This document shows, piece after piece, positions 21,789 through 32,491 of a stretch of DNA of 64,000 nt. The DNA is from Plantago major (taxonomy: Eukaryota; Streptophyta; Magnoliopsida; Lamiales; Plantaginaceae): positions 9,372,765-9,436,764 of the forward strand of contig CM048840.1 of the NCBI GenBank assembly GCA_026545765.1, read 5' to 3'. Position numbers and translations under genes: made by a program. The number at the start of each line of letters is the position of its first letter. Position 1 is the stretch's first letter. Below the pieces are notes generated by a model. That model was not told the origin of the DNA. It worked only from the letters and a program-made list of their open reading frames with translations, and made no database searches.

Positions 21789-22211
21789 CCTAGGGAAAGG
21801 AGAAAGCAATATCGTAAGCTTTAAGATGGCAGTCCGAGAGGTCGTTTATGTATATTAAAGTGGCCAATTCAAAGCCAAAACTAGCAGCTTACTCGGCGTA
21901 ATTAGTTCGGAGTCAGTACTACACTTATTCGGTGTTAGTCAACATCAAGTACGTATTGGTTATCAACTATACTACACATTATAAGCATACATCCGAGTAA
22001 CTTGAAGAGGAAAGACCACAGAGATAATTTAAGACAAGACGAGTAAACTTACTTGGACTCGGATGATTAGATAGAAATGACTTGACTCTGCACAGGATCA
22101 CGCGCTTCGAACCGCTCGTCGATCGCTTCGGATTGACTGTAGTTGCTTCGGATATACTCGGAATGCAAAAATTCTCTCTCTAAACGGTGAGAAATGAACC
22201 GGCCAACCCCT

Positions 22212-22221
22212 CTATTTATAG
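22212..22221 (-). promoter_or_regulatory. TATA box of the antisense gene
   Basis: On the minus strand CTATAAATAG sits about 420 bp upstream of ATG 21788. It is the only strong TATA box I see in the stretch, and it points at the antisense gene, which implies a promoter separate from the LTRs. Confidence 0.6.
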
Positions 22222-22852
22222 AGGGCCATATTGGGAACTCCAACCGTCGCGATTTTTCGGATTTAATCTCCAATCGATCGAAACCATCCAACGATGCAGA
22301 TAATTATACCAAGTGAAATGACGAATGGGTACAAAAAATTTACCTCTTGGATAGATGAATACAACAACTCTCCCTCTCTCGGGCGACAGACAACATGAGA
22401 GCTCCGGAGTATCATCTTCTCGGACGCCTAGCGGCTCACCAGTCCAATATAACTTGTCCACACAAGGAACCTCGTATACTCGAGCGATTACCCTTCGGAC
22501 CTTCCCGTAACCACGGAAATTTGGTTCGACGGGGCACGCCTCTGATCCGCCACCGTAGCTCGTCAAAGGTACACTACCGATGTTCGGAGCCTAAACTTAG
22601 TCTCCATTACAAATACCCTTTTTTCTTTTTTCTTCACTTCGTTGCCATTCGGACCTACTCCCTCAGATGGCGACGATGTTTTAGAAAAAGAAAAAAGGGG
22701 GGGGGGGAGAGAGACTAAGTCAATGGCCACACGAAGTACGGAGTACACCTTTTTTCAACGAGATCGAAACGGATGGGACTGAAGGACGGATTCTTTCAAT
22801 CAAAACGGCTCCCCAAACCAATAGTTCCACAACTATCTTCTACTAAGATACT
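22222..22852. other. Gypsy region upstream of the 3' LTR
   Basis: No supported gene. It would contain upstream control sequence of the antisense gene. A 10-base G tract lies near 22696, next to an A-rich purine stretch. Minus-strand frames here show no recognised domain. Confidence 0.5.
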
Positions 22853-22871
22853 TGGAAACTAGGGGGACATA
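22853..22871 (+). promoter_or_regulatory. Polypurine tract of Gypsy-Tat
   Basis: GGAAACTAGGGGGACATA directly precedes the TGTTGATACGG start of the 3' LTR, the expected plus-strand priming site. Confidence 0.8.
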
Positions 22872-23832
22872 TGTTGATACGGAAATATGTCCAATCCGAC
22901 ATAAAGGACCTAGGAACGAATCCTAAGGCGTCCTAAGTCATCCAAAGGATCCGAGGCACTTAAGTCCGAGCCAATGGTCCGATCCGGGCAGACCATCTAC
23001 GGTCCGACCCACCCTAAGAGAAAGGGACAAAGGATTTGGACCTGCAAGGCCCGACCCGGAACCCTAGGTCCGACCCACCTTGGTCCGAGCCTCCCTGGGA
23101 AAGGAGCATAGTGCTAAGTCAGTACCCTCTCCGACCCAAGGACTCCGATACGGATGTCGACTCGGATCCAGCATGATCGTCTCATAAAGCTACCAAGCAA
23201 GTGGGCACCAAAGAGTGAGATGTCCGAACCCAGGAGCTCCAAATCGGAAGAGTTGGACAGGCAGGAGAACTTCCTCAGCTGACAACCAGGCGCTGTCCGG
23301 ATCAGGCATCCGGACCGACCTCTCCGAACCTGGGATCTCGGCAGACTCTGTCACATCCTCAAGAACTCTCCCAATAATGACCAAACTACCCCTAAAGCCC
23401 AAGATGGCATGGGCTAAAGCTTCATTATTGGGCTATGGGCCTCATCTTAGCATTGGTGGCTCAATCCTAGCCGTACACATGGCGCAATCCTAGCAAGGCC
23501 TTCCATTTTGATGATGGCCTATAAATAAGGCACATATCCGAATAAGCAAGGCACTTCAAGTAAGTCACTTCAAACAAGTCATCTCGCTAGTCACATCACG
23601 AGCATTATACAGAGTTGATCGTCAGTCACTCTCAAGTAAAGTCTCATCCCGGTTTGACACTTAGCAAACCGGGCACTAACCCCCCCCCCCCACTCAAGTG
23701 TGCAGGTCCTTACCAAAGTAGTTGGTCGCTGGTTCTTACGCCTTGGACATCATCCAGCAAGGAGCCCCTCATCTTGGTACCCATTAGAAGAGTTAAATAA
23801 ATCTAAGTAGTTGGGGAGTTACACCCTCAACA
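22872..23832 (+). repeat. 3' LTR of Gypsy-Tat
   Basis: 961 bp, about 99% identical to 9371-10329 by hand count. TATAAATA is at 23520-23527. It ends CCCTCAACA and is followed by the CCAAT duplication. Confidence 0.95.
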
Positions 23833-24452
23833 CCAATGCTCATAGGTATCTTAGCATTCTTTTCAGAAGGCTTTAGATTAAACTTGTTGAGCATGTCCTT
23901 TTCATACTTTGTTTGACTAATGGATATTCCATCATTGAGTTGCTTGACTTGCAGCCCTAGGAAGTAATTCAATTCTCCCATCATGCTCATCTCAAATTTG
24001 CATTTCATGAGTTCAGCAAAGTCTTCACAAAGTTGCTTGTCTTTAGATCCAAATATAATGTCATCAACATATACTTGAACTAAAAGCAGTTTCCCATCAT
24101 GGTTCAATGTGAAGAGTGTTTTATCAACATCTCCTTTCTTGAAACCACTTTTTAGTAGGTATCTGGCCAATGTATCATACCATGCTCTTGGAGCTTGTTT
24201 CAGTCCATACAGAGCTTTCTGAAGCTTATAGACCATCCTACTTTCCGAGGAAACTTCAAAGCCTGGTGGTTGCTCAACATAGACTTCCTCAGCAAGTTCA
24301 CCATTTAGGAATGCACTCTTGACATCCATTTGATAAACTGTAAAGTCATTATGAGCTGCAAAGGCTAGAAAGAGTCTTACTGCATCCAATCTTGCAACTG
24401 GTGCATAAGATTCATCAAAATCTAGTCCTTCATGCAGGTGAATCCTTGGCAA
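23833..24452 (-). pseudogene. Copia-A pol, reverse transcriptase
   Basis: The frame holds Copia reverse transcriptase: [35 protein letters not shown] (first Asp), [38 protein letters not shown] (YVDD) and [15 protein letters not shown]. It ends where the Gypsy LTR begins, and the reading passes across the insertion to 9370. Copia-B has a near copy at 46732 onward. Confidence 0.93.
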
Positions 24453-24511
24453 CCAAATTTTGCTTTGTTTCTGGTTATTTCACCAGACTCATTCATTTTG
24501 TTTCTGAAAAC

Positions 24512-25144
24512 CTACTTGGTTCCAATTACAGATATTCCGTCAACAAATGGAACCAGTTTCCAGACTTTGTTTCTCTCAAATTGATCCAACTCTTCTTGCA
24601 TTGCAGAGATCCAATCTTGATCCTTTAATGCTTCTTCTATAGTTTTAGGTTCAATATTTGAGATGAAACATCCATAGAGACAATTTGCATTTTCAGCGAT
24701 TGCTCTTCTAGTTCTAACTCCTTGGTCTAACGGACCGATAACATCCTTTGCAGGATGATTTCTTATCCATTTCATAATGGGTTTTGAACTAGTAGGATCA
24801 ATATCATTTTGATCTGAATGTGAATCAATATGATCTTGATGGGATACTTGTGCAGTATCTGAGATATCTGACACATGGGAAATGCCATGGATATCTGACA
24901 CTTTTTCAGTGTTAGGGATATCTGGAATTTGATTTTCAGCAATCTCATTCTCAGAAACCTCTACATGATGAAGGTTCTCAGTAACCTGTTCCATTTCTGG
25001 AATTCTCATAGGAAATTCTTCATCATGTCTTAGAGTCATCTGGTTGTTACTAAGCAATGGTTGCTTTTCATCGTCAGATTCATCCTCTAAGTGAATGATA
25101 GAATTGTTTCCTTTTGAGGATTCTTCTTCAGAATCTTTAATCAT
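24512..25144 (-). pseudogene. Copia-A pol, linker between IN and RT
   Basis: This is an acidic, poorly conserved linker (EEESSKGNN, EDESDDEKQPLL), followed by the start of the RT module: [21 protein letters not shown] and VWKLVPF. TAG 24510-24512 replaces the Trp seen in Copia-B at the same place. The next residues of RT are shifted until 24452. Confidence 0.85.
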
Positions 25145-25272
25145 CAGTTCTTTGAACCTATCTAAAAGATCATCATTTAAGGGTATTTTCTTGTTTCTTT
25201 CATAGAAAACTACATGAACAGATTCTTCAATCTTTTGCGTTCTTTTGTTGTAGATTCTATAAGCTTTGCTAT

Positions 25273-26570
25273 TCAGAGAATAACCAAGAATATTCCTTCA
25301 TCTGCCTTTGGTTGAAATGTTCTCAAGTACTCTTTTCCATTGTTAAGAACGAAACATCTGCAACCAAACACCCTTAGATGCTTGATACTAGGGGGTCTAC
25401 CAATCAAAAGCTCATAAGGAGTTTTATCATGGTGTTTGTTAATCAGACATCTATTTTGAGTGTAGCAGGCTGAGTTTACAGCTTCAACCCAATAGATTTC
25501 ACTTATTTCAGTGTCAGCGAGCATTGTTCTTGCCGCTTCTTTTAGGGTCCTATTCTTCCTTTCAGCAACACCATTTTGTTGTGGTGTTCTTACGGAAGAT
25601 AGTTGATGTTGTATACCTTTGCAGGTACAAAACGCTTTTATGTACTGGTTCATAAACTCAGTACCATGGTCTGTTCTGATTACAGATACCTTTTCATTTT
25701 TTATGACTTCAAGCTTATTCAGCAAGTTGGGTATTTCAACCCTTGCATCAGATTTTGTTTGAGAAATACAACCCAAGTGAATCTTGAGTAATCATCAACA
25801 ACAACCAGACCATACTTCTTTCCTGCATAGCTAGTTACAGATGATTCAAAAGGATCCATATGTAACATTTGCAGTGGCCTTTCACTGGAGTGTCTAGTTT
25901 TAGATTTGAAAGATGTTTTAGATTGTTTTCCCATTTGGCAAGCTGAGCATATGCCATCCTTTCTATATGCCATTTTGGGTAAACCAACCACCAATTCTTT
26001 CTTGGCTAGCTTGTTCAAAGTTTTGAAATTCAAGTGACTCATTCTCTTATGCCATAGCCAATTTTCTTCAGTGTGGCCAGATTGACTCACCATGAGACAT
26101 TCTTCAGTTGTGGCGGATGCCCAATCAGCAAAATAAAGATTTCCTTTTCGCCTAGCAACCAAGATTGTCTGCTTTGACTCATTGTCAATCACTTTGCATA
26201 GTGTTGACTTGATCTTGACAGTATACCCTTTGTCTACTAGTTGACTCATGCTTAGGAGATTATATTTCAATCCCTTTACATGTAGTACTTCAGAGATTGT
26301 AAGGGCTCCAAACTTCAGATTGCCAAATCCTATGGTTGGATTTTCATCTCCTCCAGCAAATCTAATAATTGGTCCATCATCGCATTTTCTATTTTGGAAT
26401 TCTATATTCAATGATTCATTAATCCGAATCATAACTATATTATCTATATAGTTATATGAAATGAATAGAAGCTCTGACAGAATATTTGGATTTGCTTTGT
26501 CTCCTGTCATGTGCTTCCCACATCCGCTATCAAAATTCCACTTTGGATTGGTCTTTAGAGTGTTCTGCAC
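25273..26570 (-). pseudogene. Copia-A pol, protease and integrase
   Basis: The frame opens with protease WNFDSGCGKHMTGD (D-S-G catalytic). Then come the GAG-pre-integrase part LWHKRMSHLNFKTLNKL with CSACQMGK (HHCC zinc site) and the integrase core: LHMDPFESS (Asp), IRTDHGTEF (Asp), TPQQNGVAERKNRTL (Glu). A frameshift near 25750 splits it into 26570-25719 and 25776-25273, and another near 25280 ends it. Confidence 0.92.
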
Positions 26571-26588
26571 AAGACAGGAAACAGGAGA

Positions 26589-28055
26589 TTAGGTTCTCAT
26601 ACCAACAATGGAACCATCTGGACTAAAGAATCTTCCAGTAGGAATCCATTTTTGAATGAATTTCTTAGGAACATTCTTTTGTCTAATAGGAACATAAGGA
26701 GGAACTCTAGTTAAATGATTAGTATCATTGCTATTAAGAACTATTTTCTTCCTTGGTGTGTTTCTTGGTGCTCCATTTGGTGCTTTCAGATACCTGCCAG
26801 GTTTCTGAGTTTGCTTCTCAGCAAACTTAGCTTTCCTAGCCAGATTTCTTCTAGCCCTGACATTCAGATTTTCAGTGGCTTGACTCATCTTCCACTTCTG
26901 ATAATTGCCGTGAATAATTCTAGCCTTTAACCATCGTTCTTGCTCTTGTTTATACTCACGAGCAAGTTATTTCCCGATGGCTTTATAGCCAATGCCATTT
27001 CGAGCGCCTGGTGCTATCTGAGTTGTCATCTCAGCAGCTTTGCTAGTCTCTGGAACGTCTAGTTTCTTTTCAGAAAATGTGACATAGGAGAATTTGCCAG
27101 CTCCTGCAATTCTTCCTTTCTGAGAGACATAGCACTGTGGGTGATTACACTTTTCAGTGTTATGTTTATTTTCAAAAACATTCCCAACAATTTTCCTTGG
27201 GACTTGTTTTTCCCACAAAGGTTTGTTCGCAACTGCCTTTCCTTTGTCAACAACCTTAGCTTTCTGACCAATGCTATAGGTTGTTTGGGAACCACCTTGC
27301 CGAGTACTGACAAATGTTCTTCTTTCATCACTCTTATTCAGAGTGGTAGAACTATCTGTTTGTGTGTCCAGCCCAATTCCTCTCTTTTCTGAAGGATTTC
27401 TTAAATAAGATTGTACTTCAGTAAGAGTGTCACTAGCTTTGGCATTAGATTGAAAAGATAGTTCTTTCTTTTTGAGTTCTTCATTCTCAGAAAGAAGATC
27501 TTCATATTTCTTTTGAAGTTTAGCCAATGCTTCTTTATGTGACTTTTCTGTCTCAGATATCTGAGCCTTGAGAAATGCATTTTCAGCATCATTTTTCTCA
27601 GATATCTTGAGTAATTGTGAATTTTCCTTTACACGAGAATTCTTTTCTTCTTCAAGGATTTCGGCTCTAGCTCGGACCATCAGAAATTCTCTTTCGTAGA
27701 GATCAAGTTCTCTTCTGAGATGTTCCAGATCTTTGATTCCTTCCTCATCACTTTCGTAAGTGTAACAATAAGTATGTGTTACCTCATCAGCCATTAGACA
27801 AGGTTCAATGTTGGAGATATCTGGAAAGATTTCTTCAGCCACTCCACACACTTCTTTCTTCTTTTGACCAAAGTCAATCACTTCATGAGAAACACCGCAC
27901 ATTTCTGGAGAAGGCAGTGTGGAATCATATGAGTCTTCATCCTCAGAATCAGACTCAATGTCTAGAGAATCCAGTTGGAGTTGAATCTTTTTTCCTTTCT
28001 TCAGTGAGCATAGCTCTCTGACTTCTCTTGAAGTTTCTTCTATCTTTCTTGTCAC
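26589..28055 (-). pseudogene. Copia-A gag, coiled-coil C-terminal half
   Basis: Two frames (28055-26967, then 26888-26589) encode an acidic stretch (DIESDSEDEDSYDS), a long coiled coil (about residues 130-205, with EILEEEKNSRVKENSQLLKI) and a basic tail (NLNVRARRNLARKAKFAEKQ). They end at a stop just before pol. A long coiled coil in gag is typical of Sirevirus-like Copia. Copia-B has lost most of this coil. Confidence 0.8.
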
Positions 28056-28200
28056 CTGTCTTTAATTTGTTGAAGGCAGGGCAATCCTTCTTGAAATGAC
28101 CAGGTTTCTGACAATAGAAACAGATATCGTTTCCAATTTCTGCTTCCTCAGTACTAGATGCTTTCTGAGCTGGCTTGTTCAGCGAGCTTGATAGTTGCAT
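27955..28200 (-). pseudogene. Copia-A gag, zinc knuckle
   Basis: CFYCQKPGHFKKDC is a CCHC zinc knuckle (C-x2-C-x4-H-x4-C) that binds genomic RNA. It shares the frame of the upstream gag piece but is separated by a stop, and a frameshift downstream leads into 28055-26967. Confidence 0.88.
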
Positions 28201-28245
28201 ATTTTTGTACTGGTGATAGTTTGAGCCTAGATGCTTTTTCAGCTT

Positions 28246-29106
28246 CTATTTGGCTTTTCTTCTCTCAATCTCTCGACTGACATATTTTCTCATTTGCTTT
28301 ACAGCAAGAGCATCCTCAGTCACCTCCTTTCCTTCCTTCTTTTCAGAAGTTCCTTGGGCAACTAGAGAAACATTCTGCAACTTTTCAGTTGTTTGTTCTC
28401 TTTGAGTTGTCTCATAGTCAACAGTGGCAAGGTGAGAGAAAATTTCAACTTGAGTGATATCTGGCATTCCTTGGTTAAAGTAGAAAAACTTTGTATGCTC
28501 CCAGTTATGATTTAGACTTCTCACAATAGTCTTAATCTTTTCTGGTTGGGTATATCTATTACTTTCACCAAGTGCAGCCATGTCACTCATGAGTGTTGTA
28601 AACCGGAAATCTAGTTCTTCAAGAGTCTCTGTGGGACCTTGTTTAAAGTTTTGGAATTTGAGCTTCAAATCTTCGAACTTATTTTCCTTCGTTTCTCGGT
28701 CTTGCATGATTTCTTCAATCGGTTGCGTGCCACTTTCGTGTTTTACCCACGCTTTACACTGTATGTGCTCTGGAGTATAACGTATGATGATATTGCGAGC
28801 CTGACCATCCAATCGATTTCTCTTGGCATCTTTCGATGTCTAGAGCTCTCTGGACTTTGGCTCGTAAATAACTTGACTGGTAGGTCTCCCACTGGTTGAC
28901 GCATCTGTCTGTGAAGACCCATCACTTTGTTCTCTGTCTCTACCATTAGAAACCTCCATGACCTGCTTGAGTTGTTGAATGACTATGGGGCCATTCTTTA
29001 TCACGTCGATCATTTCGTCACTGATGGCTTCTAGGTGGAGCATCATGTTGTTCTTCCATTTCTCATAATTCTCTGGCTTGAGAATTTGGGCGTCACTTAA
29101 AGACAT
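28246..29106 (-). pseudogene. Copia-A gag N-terminal half
   Basis: ATG 29106 starts MSLSDAQILKPENYEKWKNN. The Copia gag core follows: RFTTLMSDMAALGESNR and IVRSLNHNWEHTKFFYFNQG. An in-frame TAG at 28838-28840 replaces a Trp that Copia-B keeps (RELWTSED). The primer site lies about 100 bp upstream. The start agrees with Copia-B. Confidence 0.87.
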
Positions 29107-29210
29107 CCTGCAGCAAACACACTAAACAAACAAATCAAGTGTAGGTGAAAAGCAGTTAGTGGGCACTTATATGGGATCTAGGTTCAGTGCAGAAGGCTTG
29201 GGAACCTCCT

Positions 29211-29222
29211 GCTCTGATACCA
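29211..29222 (-). promoter_or_regulatory. Copia-A primer-binding site
   Basis: The minus strand reads TGGTATCAGAGC two bases after the 5' LTR end. This complements the 3' end of initiator methionine tRNA, the primer of most plant Copia elements. Confidence 0.92.
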
Positions 29223-29224
29223 CT

Positions 29225-30822
29225 TGTTGGTCCAGATAACGGCAAAGTAAAAGACTGGAGGGGGGGGGGGGGGGGGTGAATAGTCTTTTTCAAACTTTTG
29301 TCGATAAACACAATTTCTCATATATTTGTGAAGATATCTGATACTTATTTTCAGAGAGCGGAAGACTATTTGTGATAAGTGCACGTGCTCAGCAAGATAT
29401 GTGTAAATACTTAGCAAGGTAAATAAAGCAAGTAATAAATTGCATAAAGTAAATAACACAAGTCTTTATAGTGGTAGCTGAAGGTGGCGTAATCCTTCAA
29501 CTAATCCACTTCGGCCTTTCTCAGACCTAGAATCCACTAAGACAGATAATTGAGGTAACCTTACAAGTATCTTCTCACGATTCCTAAATACACTAGGTTC
29601 CCAACCAAGTGTTCCCCCTGAGTTATTCCCCGGCTTTCTCAGCCAAGTACTTCCTGTACTCATAAACCTTTTGAGCTATTCCTTAGTTTCCCAAACTAAG
29701 TACTTCCTATGCTCAGTAACCTTGGAGTTATTCCTTAGTTTTCCAAACTAAGTACTTCCTGTACTCCACGCCGATTAAGGTGTTGGTTAAGGTAGTTTGT
29801 TAGGTGAGCTTCTTTAATAACTTGTTCAGTTATGCAGATAGCTCTATGAATCAAGTATACTTAATACACTTTTCAATGTATGGTATCTTGTTCTTTACTG
29901 ACCCAAGTCTATGATAAGTATTCAAGAGAATGAATCTCAGATATGAAATCTTAATTCAACTCCTTCACAAATAACAATGCTTGTTAAGGATCAAGACACT
30001 TAGAACTTTTGTGCTACTTAGAATCAAGAGCTTTGGTCGCAACAGAAAGCTTGAAGGTAAGTAGTATGCTTGAGAGAGCTTGTGTGAGTATTCAGTGTTC
30101 TTGGTATAAGTTCTGTGTGTGTGTTCTCAAGCATTCTAAGTGTTGATATTTATAAATGAATTTGAGTACCGTTTGAATAGTATCCGTTAGGCTTAAATCA
30201 AATTCAAACTATTGATATCTGAGTATAGTACTGTTGCACGTTTGTCTTCTTCTTCAGAGACTACCGTTTTTGTTCAGACATTTCTGTCCGCACATTTAAT
30301 GCACTGTACTATACTTTGTCCTGTAGTGCCAACGGAACTATGCATGCTTTCTGAAGCTTTGCACGTCCTTTTCCAGAGACTATCACAACTCCAGATATCA
30401 CTTGTTAAAAATATATTGTTTCCGGAAACATAATCTTTATCCAAGGTATCTGAGTATAGATATCTGTGGGCACTTTTCCCCGTTCAGAAACCTTGTATTC
30501 TCAGATATCTTTTGCAACACTTGTTTCTTCAACATATCTGAACATCGGTATCTGATAACCTTTGTCTTCAGCAATCTTGTGCAGTCTTTAAACCTTCATT
30601 TCAAAGTTGAACTTCTCCTGCTGGATGCCTTCTTCTTGGTCTTCTTCAGAAAATAAAAATTACATTCAGAGACCTAACATCCTATACAAGATTTGCTAGG
30701 CTATCATACTTAGTGATTTTCCTCTTTTACAGTGTTCAAGTGAACCAAGAGTACTAACCACCTTTCTGAGCTAAGATAAGTCATTTGGTTGCTGATCAAA
30801 ATATAAACAGATATTCCTAACA
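29225..30822 (-). repeat. 5' LTR of Copia-A
   Basis: 1598 bp, paired with 321-1922. TATAAATA on the minus strand lies at 30147-30154. Three tandem leader repeats occupy 29618-29767. A G-tract of about 19 bases (near 29258) is much longer than in the partner LTR. Divergence from the partner is a few percent by eye. Confidence 0.92.
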
Positions 30823-31147
<325 letters not shown>

Positions 31148-31207
31148 TCCCTACGGAAACTTTCACTGTGGGCGATTTTCACATAGTTACGGTGTCATCG
31201 CTTCCAC

Positions 31208-32201
31208 ATGAAACGTGGGCATGGCCGGCCACGAAAAAAGGTGGAAATGCCACTCGTTCATTGGAGTAGTGCTTCGCGGGATCTTCACCGAGTTGTTACT
31301 ACCGCACCAGTGGAAGAATCAGATAGTGGGATGAGTTTAGCGAGAGATACTGAGGAGATTATTGATGAAGAGTTTCATGATTCACCGGAGATACCAGAGG
31401 GGGATCAGAATAATGAGGAATTTGAGCTGATTTATGAGGAGGCTGACAAAGAGGAACCACTGCCTAAACTATGGATGGATGTTATCAGTGGCAATAGGGT
31501 AACGTCGCATGGTTTGGCAATCAATTTCTCTGCTCCGATCATTGTAAATGGTGATGTTGAGGTAGAAATTGTTGAATCTGATATTGTTTCTGGGGTAAAA
31601 TTATGGGAAACATCACTTATAATGTATGTTTTGGGTGGTGAGTTAACAATGAATGGTGTTAAACAATATATGTTGAAATTCTGGAATTTTATGGATTTGC
31701 CGGAGATGTTTTATAATGATGAAGGTTACTTTTTGCTCAAATTTAGAACTATTGAGGATCGAGATAGTGTCATGAGTAAGGGACCGTATACTATTTACAA
31801 CATGACAATGTTTTTACGCAAATGGGTAAGTGGTTTCTCTTTGAAGGATGATATGTTGCGTACCTTACCGATCTGGGTTAAACTTCCACAGTTACCATTA
31901 CATTTGTGGGGGGTCAAAGAGTCTGGGGAAGATTGGAAGTGCTTTAGGTAAACCTCTGTTTACTGATGAGTGTATTGCGCATAAGTTGAGAGTTTCATAT
32001 GCGCATATTCTGGTTGAAGTTGATGTTACTCAAAAGCTGAAGGAGAGTATTACTATTAAGGATGTAAAGGGTAAGATTCTTCAGCAACCAGTGGAATATG
32101 AATGGAAGCCTCTTTTATGTGAAACATGTCAAAGGGTTGGTCATATTTGCAAAGCACAGAACATAGATGCTCCAAAAAATAAGGTGGTGAAGCAATGGTA
32201 G
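31208..32201 (+). pseudogene. LINE ORF1 (DUF4283-like, zinc knuckle)
   Basis: ATG 31208 starts MKRGHGRPRKKVEM. Residues about 135-235 show the DUF4283-type RNA-binding domain: LIMYVLGGELTMNGVKQYM, EGYFLLKFRTIEDRD and LPIWVKLPQLPLHLW. A frameshift near 31925 moves the reading to the frame ending at 32201, with IGSALGKPLFTDECIA and the knuckle CETCQRVGHICK. An open tail follows (32220-32495). Confidence 0.85.
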
Positions 32202-32491
32202 GTACAAGCTGATCATAGAGTGGGGATGAGAGATAATACTATAGGACAAACCTCTAATCCTATAGTACCTACTGGAGTGGTTACATCTGTGTCACATCCT
32301 GCCAATGCTGGTTTGGTAGATAAAGATGGCTGGACTACTATGGATAATTCAAGGAGGAATCTGAATAAAGGCAAAGAAATCATGGGAGTGCAGAGGTCTA
32401 GAAGTGTTACTGTGGGAGAAATTGTTTGTCAGAATGGGCTTGAGTCACTAAGGATTGTGAATGATCTTAGTGTGGCTCATGATAAGGTTCC

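Larger units (their letters stand above)
9371..23832 (+). mobile_element. Gypsy-Tat LTR retrotransposon inside Copia-A
   Basis: LTRs of 959 and 961 bp (9371-10329, 22872-23832) flank a 12.5-kb interior. CCAAT at 9366-9370 and 23833-23837 is the target duplication and lies within Copia-A pol. On the plus strand the order is gag, aspartic protease, reverse transcriptase, RNase H, second RNase H, integrase. That order, with a second RNase H and a long post-pol region carrying an antisense gene, marks the Tat lineage of Ty3/Gypsy. The LTRs differ at about ten bases by my count, so the insertion is recent. Coding has stops and frameshifts, so it is not autonomous now. Confidence 0.95.
321..30822 (-). 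mobile_element. Copia-A, Sirevirus-like LTR retrotransposon
   Basis: The element lies between two LTRs of about 1.6 kb that start TGTTGG and end CCTAACA on the plus strand, flanked by ATCAT duplications at 316-320 and 30823-30827. On the minus strand the order is 5' LTR, iMet-type primer site, gag with zinc knuckle and coiled coil, protease, integrase, reverse transcriptase and RNase H, which is the Copia order. A long third gene then precedes the 3' LTR. A Gypsy element occupies 9371-23832, so Copia-A itself is about 16 kb. Large coiled-coil gag and a gene in the env position are Sirevirus-like traits; the lineage is inferred. Gag and pol carry stops and frameshifts, so the copy is dead. Confidence 0.93.

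Noticed and set aside
22216..22566. Minus-strand 116-codon frame upstream of the antisense gene
   Set aside because: It overlaps the TATA box and leader of the antisense gene and shows no recognisable domain.
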